Assembly: GCA_015680685.1 (NCBI GenBank)
Contig: MNCI01003588.1
Span: 462,125-526,124 of the forward strand
Direction: 5' to 3'
Source: Gnetum montanum
Taxonomy: Eukaryota; Streptophyta; Gnetopsida; Gnetales; Gnetaceae
Length of the DNA: 64,000 nt
Positions 35,356 through 44,626 of this stretch are shown here, piece by piece. The position numbers and the translations under genes are program-made. Positions within the stretch are counted from its first letter, which is position 1. Each line of letters opens with the position of its first letter. Below the pieces are notes generated by a model. It saw only the letters and a list, made by a program, of their open reading frames with translations, ran no database searches and was not told where the DNA came from.

Positions 35356-36805
35356 ATGGCCCCAAAAAGAGGTGCTCAAGGTGAACCCTTGCAGAGAGCT
35401 GCTAAGCATCCATGTGGTGGCCACAGTTAGCAAGAAGAACATGAGGAACATGTTGAGTAGGAGGCCCAATCCTTCACTATTCATCAAGAGGCCCCTACTA
35501 TTGGGCAACCAGCCTAAGGAGAGGTGGAAGGAGATAGGTCAAGTGATGACCACTCTATTTAACATTTCCAACGATGTCACTGTAAAACAATCAGACCTCA
35601 TCATGACCAAAGGAAAGTTGGTCATGGTAGAGGTAAAGGTAGAACATGCAAACGCTAAGATACAAAGATTACAAGAAGAGTTGACTATCCTATAAGTAGA
35701 ATGATGGGATCCTACCCATTTTTTTGTGCTAGACCAACTAGAGAAATTCAAGATAGAGGAGCTCACCAAGCTAGCAAATGAGAAAGCAATTGCGAAGCAA
35801 GAGAAGGAGATGGTGGTTTGGAATGCCTCTGTTGCAAATGCACTATCTCATGCATATAAAAAGGCACTAATCATCGTTTAAGAGAAAAATAAGCAACTCA
35901 CTGTAAAGAATTCCAGTTGACCACTATAGAAAAAGAACTTAGAAGAGAGCATCCATCAATTGAAAGAACAACTGGTGAGGGTCAACCAAGATATGAATAG
36001 ATTGGCCTAGGATAATAAAACCCTCTCCATGAAGAAGGTACACAATATTCACCAAAAGTTAGCAATCAACGTGGGGTAGAATGAGGCCAAAAAGCATGAA
36101 AAATTGAAAGAGCACTTTTGTGACCAAGTTGGCATGTATAAGGAAATCAATGAGAAGGAACTCAAGATGGCCAAAGCCCACATCAGCTCCTTGTCAATGC
36201 AGAATTCTAAATGATAGGTCATCTTGGATAGCTATGCCATGGTTCAATAAGCAGAAGTTAAAAACAAAGACCTACAGATAGAGGATTTAAAGGAATACAT
36301 GTCGTTGGCTAACCTTAGATATGCTAACCTTACCATGTTAACAATAGGTTGTTCCCAAAGTTAGCTGGAGAAACAAGTGACAACCACCTATGCACTGTAT
36401 GAAAAAGAGTTTGTGGATCGAAAAGATGCTTTGCAAAAGTTATAGGTGGCAAACTTAGAATTAAAGGTGGTCAAAGCCAGTTATTAGGGACAAAAAGATG
36501 TAGCCTTGAACCTAGCTCACAAATTGATGAATTATCATGAGCTTAAAGATAAAGCTAGGGCTTTCAAGGAAGAACAACAATAATCCACAGCATGGTATGT
36601 AAAGGAAAATCAAATGTTCCTGTACCTACCATGTCCTTGGGATGTACCAATGCCAGCACACATTGACCCAATAGCCTAGTTGTTGCACGATTGAAGGACA
36701 AAGGAGGAAAAGTTGTAGGTTTTTCTCAACCAATACAAGTTTCAATAACCTGGCGATAAAGGGAAGCAGCCAATGGAAGAGCCACCACCTCCAAGCACCA
36801 CATGA
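35356..36805 (+). pseudogene. Element F 3' ORF (shortened)
   Basis: Starts MAPKRGAQGEPLQRAAKH right after the splice acceptor, then shifts frame. An open segment to 35695 includes SDLIMTKGKLVMVEVKVEHANAKIQRL in three parts, with heptad-like spacing. Up to 36600 the codons are Lys/Glu/Gln/Ala-rich and coiled-coil-like. The end has LPCPWDVPMPAHI and a Pro-rich EEPPPPSTT tail before TGA. Compared with E and H, about 1.3 kb of the middle domain is missing. Unknown function. Confidence 0.6.
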
Positions 36806-37006
36806 GCTTCCCAATCTTGTTTTTGTTTTGTTTCATAATAATGTGTTGCATTTTTGTACTACACCATTGCATCATGCAAATGGTCAATTATTTTTTTTTC
36901 ATTATTTGAGTTAGTCAATAATCCCATACCTACCAATAGTTTGTAAAATAAGTTGTTCCTCATTTTTTTTAACTCAACGATGAGTTTTCATTCTGTTGTC
37001 GAGGTA

Positions 37007-37403
37007 TGATGAGTCATCATTTAAAGGCCCCAACATTGGAGCCTCAACATTGTGTACTTGACGTTGAGGCCAATAAGCGACGTCGCGTACCTGACGTCAT
37101 CTCATTTGGGTGCTACCTATAAATATGATGCTAGGGTACTCGAATGAAAAGGAAGAAGTAGAAATTCAAGTAGATAGTTTAGTTTTTAGTTTTTTCTCTT
37201 TAAAGTCTAGTATTTCTAGTGCATGCCCGTAGTGTGATGTTTGTAATCATACAGCACCTTTGTCAAGTGTGAGGTACTTGGACACGTTACACAATTGGCA
37301 ATAAAGATTGAGATTACTTCCATCATTGTAAGTTTCCCACTCATATTGGCAATAATGCTTGTGATTCATATGGTTGAGCATAGGGGTATCTCCCTACTCA
37401 TCA
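37007..37403 (+). repeat. 3' LTR of element F, internally deleted
   Basis: 397 bp with both proper ends. It matches the 5' LTR up to the CCATCATTGTA block (37330) and again from GTGATTCATATGG (37361), so about 460 bp are missing from the middle. TATA box CTATAAATATGATG lies at 37117-37130. Confidence 0.85.
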
Positions 37404-37882
37404 CATAGTATAAGTTTCCAACATTAACAATTGTATATGTGTGTATTGGACCAAAGGACCAATTCACATTTAATTTTTTAAGTGTCCACAAACACTTATA
37501 AGAGTGATTATATAAGGGCATTAAGGATAGGATCCTACTTTGGGGAAGATCCATTTGTATAACTTTTGTGAATCATGACTATGGACCAATATGACATCCT
37601 CTAGAACATCATGGATAGCTAATTTATATTCATGTATTATTATAATTTTTACTTCTCTTTTGACTTGTGTTGCATTATGTTGAAATCTCATTCCTTCTTA
37701 ATTCTTCGATTTTTTAGCTTATACACCCTAATACAATGCTAGTTTCATTATTTCTACTTATAATATTCATAGTTAGAACTCATCCTCTAATCAAGCAAGC
37801 TTCAAAATTCCTTATAATACTTAGAATGCAAGAAAATGATGAAGCTTTGGAGAAAAACAAAGGAAAATATGATTTTTAGAAC

Positions 37883-37970
37883 CCTTGACATCATAGTTAT
37901 GATGTCATAGGACCCACAATGTCATAGCTATGATGTCATCCATGTAAAATTCTATATATATGCATGATAC
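37883..37970 (+). promoter_or_regulatory. Internal promoter-like module of element H
   Basis: GACATCATAGTTATGATGTC has 9-base arms around GT, and TCATAGCTATGA is a perfect 12-base palindrome. They are followed by TTCTATATATATGCATGATA (37950-37969), nearly the same TATA segment as in element E. Position relative to the 3' ORF is as in E and F. Confidence 0.55.
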
Positions 37971-38372
37971 CCCTTAGCATTTTCCACATTTCTTTCAAAT
38001 GAGAAGGGGGTTTTATTGTTTTAAGAGTCCAAAGCCTTCCAAAAGCCATAACTCCTAAAGCATGAGTCCTATTAACATGATTCAAGAATCCTTGAACTTC
38101 TAGAGTTGATCTCTTTGTCATGAAGGACCCTAAGAGTGAATTTTAAAAAATTTTCTAACACCCATTTTAAGCTTGCTAAGGTAATTGATAATAAAAATGA
38201 TAAATTTTAATCTATAATTTAACAAATTAAGTTACCTTAGAGCCTTAGAAACAATACATCATAATCACCTTATGTTAGTAATGTTATATTTTTTGAAACT
38301 TTGGTCAATCCAAGGGTAAAAAACCATAATGAAAATGTTAAAATACCAATGATTGATCCTTGGTTATTACAA

Positions 38373-40750
38373 ATGACATCCAAACACATTTTTGAAGTAG
38401 GAGAACCCTCATAGCCAAGGAAGAAATGGCCACATGTAGAATGTGGTAAAGGTAGAGGACAAGAATAATGATGAGAATAACCATAATAATCCCATGTAGA
38501 GGAACTAGAAAAAGAGTAAGAAGTAAACTAGTCTAACACAATAGGGTCAACAATCATAGAATCTTGCATAGGTAGAAATCGTAGCTCCATCTATCCTAGT
38601 AGTAGGTAGATAAGTCACGCTTTCTAATGTGTGTGTATAAGCCATTAATGATAGATCCCTCATGGTTGGAGTGATTGTAAAACTTGGCTTTAGACCATTT
38701 CTTAGGTTTTCACCAAAAGAGATATGAGAGCAATTATAGGTTTCTCCATTCTAGCCAACTCTTTCTACCAACAAAGGCTAGTACCTTCATGAAATATACC
38801 AATTCTGGCATAACAAGAAAGATGTCATGGTCAAAATTAACAAAATCATAATGTCCTATGCTATGGATGTCAGTGCTACAATGTTAGGATTACCCAACTT
38901 GGGCATAGAAACTATTGAGATCTCCATCCAATCTAATCCTAACACTAAAAGTCTATGATTTAAGAGAGCCTATGAAGATAAGAAGAAGCAATATGTGGCC
39001 ATGAAAATAATAGAAAAGCTATACTTTAAGATAAAATCCTATCACATCTACCCAACTAAGTGCCTTAATATAATATTAACCTATGTAGCTAGGGGAAGTG
39101 CTATCATGAGTAGAAAGTACTAAGCTAATATGGCTCATCTTCTTTTCTTAGAAATCCAACATACATTCGAGAAGAAGCAAACTAGAAGGTTCACACTTCC
39201 TTTTCAACATATCAATAGGAAGCTTTAGAGGCAAGCTAGAATATTACACAAACGATGTCATTAAGTGGATCACAAATGTATGATATGCAAAATTGATCAA
39301 GCCCATACCAACTAGGAAAGATCAGGTAAAACCACCTTCTAGTACTAAAGTTTCAAAAATACACAAATAGTAGAAATAGATTATGTAAGATAGAGCACTA
39401 ATGTCCTTATAGTGAATCCTCGCATCTACTGTCTAGGAACGAGACATCTACAAGAGATATCACATGCTATAAGCTAGATGACTAGAGACTTCTAATAATA
39501 TCTAACTGTATCATTTGATGAATCTAAAGTCTCCAAGGATCCAATCTCAAGAATAATCTTAGTGCAATCCACAAGGGTTGACTGAACTACACAAATCTCA
39601 AGAAATATAATTATATTTTAGGTCACCCTACATTTAGTGATGGGATCATAATCTTGATCATGCTCCATGAAGGCCAAGAGAATGCTACAAAGGATGTTTC
39701 AAAACATGTTAGTGCTATCTTGAACATTCTAGTGGCTTCCATTCTTGACTTACCAATGCTCTAGAAATTCAAGAACCTGAAAGTGTGGGAGAAACTAGTA
39801 GATTAGTTAGTATAGTAAAGCATGAGGATGCCTTAGATTGATTACTCTAAACATGCTAGATTGTTCAAAATAGTTTTAAAATACCTAAAGATGTTACAAT
39901 AGTCCAATTTGAAATGATTTTGGCCAAGGGAAAGTTGATGTTTATTAAGATCCAACTACAATATGTAGAGTCAAAGATTCAATAATTGTAAGCTAAGGTG
40001 ATCTAGCTTCATGCACAGTTACAAGACCAAGCTCAATTCATGGCACTAGATTTTCTTAGCAACTTCAAACTTGAGGAATTCCAACATATCACCATCAAGC
40101 AATACCAATTGGAGATTGAACAAGAAAAAGCCACATGGGATGCTTCAATTGCTAATGCTAAGATTCATGCCTTATAAAAAAAAATATCACCATGTTAAAG
40201 AAAGAAACAAAGGATTAACAATAGAAAACTAAAGGTTGACTAAAGTAGCTAAGGAGAAGAAACAATTGGGAAATTAGCTAAGTCATCTTTGTGAACAATT
40301 TATAAAGGCAAATGTTGATACCAAGAAGTTATCTTGAGAAAATAGGAATCTATTCATGATAGAGGCCTATGCATTGTAGTAGAGGTCTACAATTAAAATT
40401 AGGACCTAAAATAATAAGGCCACTAAGTAGAACATGCTTATGAGATACTACAAAGATTAGGTGAGCCTCTAAAGGAAGATTAAGGTAGCCAAGGCCCATC
40501 TCAATTATGTTGTACAACAAATTGCTAATGTTGCTTGGAAAAGCAATATTCTTGATGGAATCATAGTGGTACATGATGTAGAGATCAAAACTAAGAATCG
40601 ATGAATAGAGGACCTAACACACTACATGGGGTTAGCTAACGTTAGGTCTACCAACCTAACCTTGTTAATAGCTGGTCACCCAAAAATTGAAGTGGAGAAG
40701 CAAGTTGTAAATACATTTGCCTTGTTTGATCATGAAAATTAAAGAAAACC
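38373..40750 (+). pseudogene. Element H 3' ORF
   Basis: Starts MTSKHIFEVGEPS, with PRKKWPHVECGKG shortly after, like SQPRKKWPR in E. The middle domain includes FWHNKKDVMVKINKII and LPNLGIETIEISIQSNP (38790-38950). The coiled-coil-like part has LAKGKLMFIKIQLQYVESK (about 39920) and a stretch like EFQHITIKQYQLEIEQEKAT (about 40075). The conserved C-terminal tail is lost. At the splice-acceptor position it reads ACAA, not CAG. Many stops. Confidence 0.55.
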
Positions 40751-40872
40751 TTTGTAGTTTATTTCTATAGAAGTTAGAATATGTCATTGAGTGCCCTCAA
40801 TATGAACTTAGATTGATTTGTGTACACTCATAATATGTATGGTTGAGCATTAGAACTACTCAACATTCATTA

Positions 40873-42105
40873 GTGTGTGAGAAAACTATGCCTTTAAGAG
40901 GAAAATCCAATGTCAAAGCAATTGGCTCAAGAGTGACCTCAATCATCAAATCCTTAACCATGAAGGTATCCCCATTTCATGATTGAATTAATTAATGAGC
41001 CCAAGTATAGAAGCATCCTTGTAGAGCCAAGTAGTATGCATGCTATCTTACCATCATAAAAAATGGAAGGACCACCAATTATCTAAATCACCATAGGAGA
41101 CTAGCTCATGTTTAATAAAGAACTTGACATGTGAAACCATGTTGTATCCTTTCAAACTAGCCCACAAATTTGTATAGTTCTTCACTATGATAACTACAAC
41201 TAATAGATTATGTGCTTTGTAAGCACTAAAAATTCTTTAATTACACTAAAAAAGTAAGAAAATCCTTGTATATAGGTGAAAATCATACATTTAAAAAAAA
41301 ATGAAAATTTTTACTAAAGTCCTCTTGGATTTATCGAACTAGTATCCAAATTTCTTTTATGAAATTTTTTAAAAAATTATAACTTAGTGCTACCCAGTGG
41401 AATTAAACCTATAGCCTCAAGTCATGAAGTTAAGACTCTTACCCTTAAGTTAACACCTTATTTAATAAACAAATTTGAATAAATATAGGTTTTCAAAGCT
41501 TAAATACATTTATTTACTTATGAAATCCTTAGAAAAGAAAATAATTGTATTATAAATCCACTAAAAATAATTATTATTTGAAGGGTCCATGCTCATTTCA
41601 CCAATCCAACCCATGAGAATGATAGTTGATATGCAAAATCTATAACCAAGCTCAAATTTAAATATTACTAATTGAAAAAAAAATAAAAAAGGCACCTTAC
41701 CATCATTAAAAAAGATGAGAACCCACCCAAAATATACTCTACATAACATAGCATCAATATACTACCACTAACTTAGTTATATATTTAATATATGTATCTA
41801 TAATTTAGTTGAGAGAATCTTACAAAATGAAGTTGAAATTTAGTTCATCTATTGTATTAAAAAATATCCAACTTGCCATTTTACTAAACTCTATGTATCC
41901 TATAACAATTTTGGTGGTCAAATCGCTATGATTACACAATGAGAAAACTAATTCCAAGTTTGTTACTAAATCTTGTGCTACAAAATATTTTGAATTTTCA
42001 TGGATTGTTGTTTTCATAGATACTCCCATGCCCTTTTGAATTTTATTCCTTCCTTGTGCATTGCAAAAAAAAGACAAACATAAAAGCCATAGATTACTTG
42101 GAGCA
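40873..42105. other. AT-rich stretch without a gene
   Basis: No credible gene or transposon domain on either strand apart from the SINE-like segment listed separately. Small open frames here lack codon bias or recognisable motifs. Confidence 0.5.
41330..41455 (-). repeat. SINE candidate (tRNA-like), copy 1
   Basis: On the minus strand, GGTTTAATTCC (41399-41409) fits the RNA polymerase III B box and TTAACTTAAGGGT about 40 nt upstream is a weak A box. The body TTTATCGAACTAGT is repeated near 63249. Two dispersed copies sharing about 100 bp suggest an old tRNA-derived SINE family rather than a tRNA gene. Confidence 0.45.
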
Positions 42106-42425
42106 TGGATAAAATATTATTTAGCTTTACAAATAAGCTCTCTTTCAAATATTATGGATGAAATATTCTTTAAGGTTATTTATAAGCTCTTTCTTTATTG
42201 TTATGAACAAAATATTATTTTGCATTACAGTAAGCTCTCCTCAAAGCATTATGGATAAAATATTATTTAATCTCACCAAGACCAAAACTTTTTGGTCAAA
42301 ATTAACATAACATGCAGCATTTGAAGGTAAAGAAATTGCAACACGAAAACGGGCTCTTCGGCCAAAATTAACATAGCATGCAACGTGAGAAACGAAACAA
42401 ATTGCAACGGGGAGAAGGGCTCTTC
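42106..42425. repeat. Two short tandem arrays 3' of the UGT gene
   Basis: First, a unit of about 50 bp (AAAATATTATTT...AAGCTCTC) occurs about 3.4 times at 42106-42280. Second, a unit of about 67 bp (CAAAATTAACATA(A/G)CATGCA ... GGGCTCTTC) occurs twice at 42288-42425. Both lie just beyond the UGT stop codon, in its likely 3' region. Confidence 0.75.
42194..42199 (-). terminator. Possible poly(A) signal of the UGT gene
   Basis: AATAAA on the minus strand, about 330 bp after the stop codon. It lies inside the tandem array, so it may be a chance match. Confidence 0.25.
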
Positions 42426-42527
42426 TACTTGGATAGCTCCCAGAGGGCCCCACGTTGACACAGAGTATCGCAACTTGGCAACCACAGAGAACAGAAAATA
42501 CTGATAATGCACAATATTCAAACCATT

Positions 42528-44063
42528 TCAACAACTTCCAGCCGACTTTGTCCCGTTGTGGCGATGTTGTTGTTTCCAGATTGATACAGCAGCATCCAAG
42601 GCAGTCCACGAACTGCCATCGCTCTGCAACGCAGCCTTGGCTTTGCAGCTCAACTCGTAACACCTCTTTCTTAACTGGGTCGCTTTCTCACCCTCCATCA
42701 ATTCCCGGATTCCTCTCTCAATCGTATCTGCTTCCACGAATTCGCCAATGTCCAACACACCCAAATCTACTCCAACTCCGTAAGCTGTGCACACCATAAC
42801 GGCATTCAGCCTCTGCTCACCAAACATTGGCCATGTCAATATGGGCACGCCATGGTAGATACTCTCCAACGTAGAATTCCACCCACAGTGGCTCACGAAT
42901 CCACCAACGGCAGGATGTTTCAGAATCCACGTCTGCGGAGCCCAACCGGGAACAATCAATCCTCTGTCACGGGTCCGATCTGCAAAACCCGGCGGCAGAA
43001 CTCCTTCAACATGCGCAGACGCCTCAGAAATTCCAAAATAAGTGCCATCACCGCGCTGATCTTCGGAAGAAGCAGAAGAGGAGGAGGGCTGTCTGCGAAC
43101 AACCCACAAAAATCTGTGGCCGGAAGCTTCCAGGGCCTCCGCGATTTGACACAGCTGCGCTGCGGATAATGTCACGCCGCTGCCGAAGGAAACATACACA
43201 ACCGAAGCCGCAGGCTGCAGATCCAGCCACTGCACACAATCCCCGACACTTCGATCATCTTGGCAAGGATCATTGGCCCATAACACAGGCCCCACCGGAA
43301 AAACGTTGGGCATAATTTCGCGGAATCCGCGCAGAGCCTCGGGCTCCAGATCCTCGAACGAATTGACGAGCACGCCGGCGCATTTGGCGTAGTCGGAGCT
43401 CTCGGACACGTGAATGTCGAAAGCCGGAGCAGAGCGGTCCAGCAGCGGGTACGGCATGTGTTTTCCGGCGATCGGTGGCAGGCCCGGAAGTTGGATTCCG
43501 AACTCGATTTCTTTGAAGGAAACTGCGATCTGCGAGACCAGTCTCGGCACTCTGAACATGACCGAGATCGGTGCCACGGAGGAGGTGGCGAAGTGGTAGA
43601 CGGGTATGCCCAGTTGCTCCGACACCGGCTGCACGAATTTGCTGCAGAATGTGTCGATTATGAAGGCCGATGGCGCTGGTTCTGCGGATTGCAGGATTTG
43701 AACAAGTTGCTGAAGGCAGCTCTCCACGATTGTGTAAATACGCACGGGCACCGCTGTTTGTGGATCGCCTGTATCGATGTCTGTTAAGGGCAGGATTGTG
43801 AGGAGGCCGCCGGCGGAGTTGTTGTTGTTGTTGCAGAGAAGAGTGAGGGGGCGTAGCAGATTCTGTGACTGTGCTGAGGTGCAGAGGTCTTTCACGAGCA
43901 TAAGTGTTACGTTGCAGCTGTGATTGCAGACCAGGCGCCGAGCCAGCTCGCAGAATGGAGTTATGTGGCCTATCCCAGGGGAGGCGAACATGAAGACACT
44001 GGGATTTTCTTCTTCTTCTTGCTGCTGCTGCTGCTGCTCCTTCTTCTGATTCTCCTCGGCCAT
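42528..44063 (-). CDS. UDP-glycosyltransferase, family 1, group E-like
   Basis: An intronless 511-residue enzyme predicted to move sugar from a UDP-sugar to a small hydrophobic acceptor in the cytosol; plant family 1 proteins are usually 450-500 long. The acceptor-side catalytic pair is visible as His33 (ASPGIGHITPF) and Asp137 (FIIDTFC). The donor-binding PSPG box spans residues 374-417, from WAPQTWILKHPAVGGF through HCGWNSTLES to FGEQ, with the canonical 44-residue length and final Gln. FPVGPV (255-260) and VYVSFGSG (289-296) are also typical. The GIGH, SHCGWNSTLES and ESIYHGVP context resembles UGT72/71/88 enzymes that act on phenylpropanoids or flavonoids; the acceptor cannot be read from sequence. 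An unusual Gln6/Glu4 run precedes the first strand, from a CTT/GCT repeat. Codons are much richer in G and C than the surroundings. It is the only gene here that looks functional. Confidence 0.93.
   Translation of the reverse strand: MAEENQKKEQQQQQQEEEENPSVFMFASPGIGHITPFCELARRLVCNHSCNVTLMLVKDLCTSAQSQNLLRPLTLLCNNNNNSAGGLLTILPLTDIDTGDPQTAVPVRIYTIVESCLQQLVQILQSAEPAPSAFIIDTFCSKFVQPVSEQLGIPVYHFATSSVAPISVMFRVPRLVSQIAVSFKEIEFGIQLPGLPPIAGKHMPYPLLDRSAPAFDIHVSESSDYAKCAGVLVNSFEDLEPEALRGFREIMPNVFPVGPVLWANDPCQDDRSVGDCVQWLDLQPAASVVYVSFGSGVTLSAAQLCQIAEALEASGHRFLWVVRRQPSSSSASSEDQRGDGTYFGISEASAHVEGVLPPGFADRTRDRGLIVPGWAPQTWILKHPAVGGFVSHCGWNSTLESIYHGVPILTWPMFGEQRLNAVMVCTAYGVGVDLGVLDIGEFVEADTIERGIRELMEGEKATQLRKRCYELSCKAKAALQSDGSSWTALDAAVSIWKQQHRHNGTKSAGSC
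44018..44038 (-). repeat. Trinucleotide repeat in the UGT N-terminus
   Basis: (CTT)n(GCT)6 on the plus strand encodes Gln and Glu runs at residues 8-19. Such runs vary easily in length; they precede the folded domain and should not touch the active site. Confidence 0.8.
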
Positions 44064-44202
44064 TGCCGCTGGGTTCTGAACTGCTGCTGTGAATTTCTGT
44101 CGCCCTGGGGCCGTGGCTCAATATTGAGAATTTAGAGGTCCGAAGGCTAAATTATTGGTGGGGTTGCGTGACTGAAAACCAATAGATGAAACGAATACGC
44201 AG

Positions 44203-44222
44203 ATTTTTTATGCATATAAGTT
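44203..44222 (-). promoter_or_regulatory. Possible TATA region of the UGT gene
   Basis: The minus strand reads ACTTATATGCATAAAAAATC about 145-160 bp before the ATG, with CCAATA further downstream (44150s). Spacing suits a core promoter with a leader of roughly 110-130 nt. Weak evidence. Confidence 0.3.
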
Positions 44223-44569
44223 TGGAAACACATACACACAAGTTTCTTTGTAAGAGGAGGATGTGACAGGTTTCCTTCCAAGAAAGAGAAGATGACACAA
44301 TCTTTCAATTGGTGGGTTCAACTTTTTGCTTGTGTTTTTGAGTATAATATTAATGAAGTAACTTTGTAGTGAGACTTTTTCTTCAGTAGGTGCGGTTCGA
44401 AAAAGAGTCAGATGTAAATAGAGCTGAATTTAAGAGGGATTAAGCATTCTCATACACCGGTCTCATCGACTCTGCTGGGCATGTAGAAATTGTTCTACTG
44501 ACCCCGAATCATCTTGTCAAAAAAAATTATAATAATGTTAGTTGCATAGAATCAGTGGCAGTGGAATCC

Positions 44570-44626
44570 GACGTCATTTCACGTGTTAACTGACAGCAAC
44601 ATGCAAAAGGCTGGTTCACGACGTCA
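44570..44626. promoter_or_regulatory. ACGT-core cluster upstream of the UGT gene
   Basis: Within 57 bp there are two GACGTCA sites (44570-44576, 44620-44626) and one G-box CACGTG (44580-44585), 507-563 bp before the UGT ATG. Such sites bind plant bZIP factors (TGA, ABF/HY5 type). The clustering makes a regulatory role plausible for stress- or light-controlled expression; this is inference. Confidence 0.45.

Larger units (their letters stand above)
29955..37403 (+). mobile_element. Non-autonomous Gypsy element F with perfect target duplication
   Basis: A 7.4-kb plus-strand element. Its LTRs are 29955-30809 and 37007-37403, with TGATGAG and CTCATCA at the outer ends. CATAG flanks it on both sides (29950-29954 and 37404-37408), a perfect 5-bp target-site duplication. 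Inside are primer site, gag, Pro-rich linker, spacer, internal promoter-like module and the 3' ORF. Protease, RT, RNase H and integrase are all missing, as in large retrotransposon derivatives, yet gag and the 3' ORF remain. It would depend on an autonomous relative such as E. Confidence 0.9.
37404..40872 (+). mobile_element. Gypsy element H, 3' part
   Basis: The spacer, internal promoter-like module, 3' ORF and last about 40 bp of the LTR of an older plus-strand element, interrupted by F and, further left, by D. The end at about 40830-40872 keeps ATATGTATGGTTGAGCAT and CATTCATTA, the family LTR terminus; most of the LTR is deleted. Its pol is not in the window or not recognisable. Confidence 0.6.

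Noticed and set aside
41330-41455. tRNA gene
   Set aside because: Only box-like segments are present; no acceptor stem or anticodon arm can be drawn.
42241-42663. A 140-codon frame on the minus strand at the 3' end of the UGT gene
   Set aside because: It overlaps the UGT end in another frame and otherwise translates the tandem arrays; no protein features.
43270-44121. A 283-codon open frame on the minus strand overlapping the UGT gene
   Set aside because: It is a shifted frame of the GC-rich UGT coding sequence, Arg/Ser-rich, without any domain. The UGT frame has all expected motifs.
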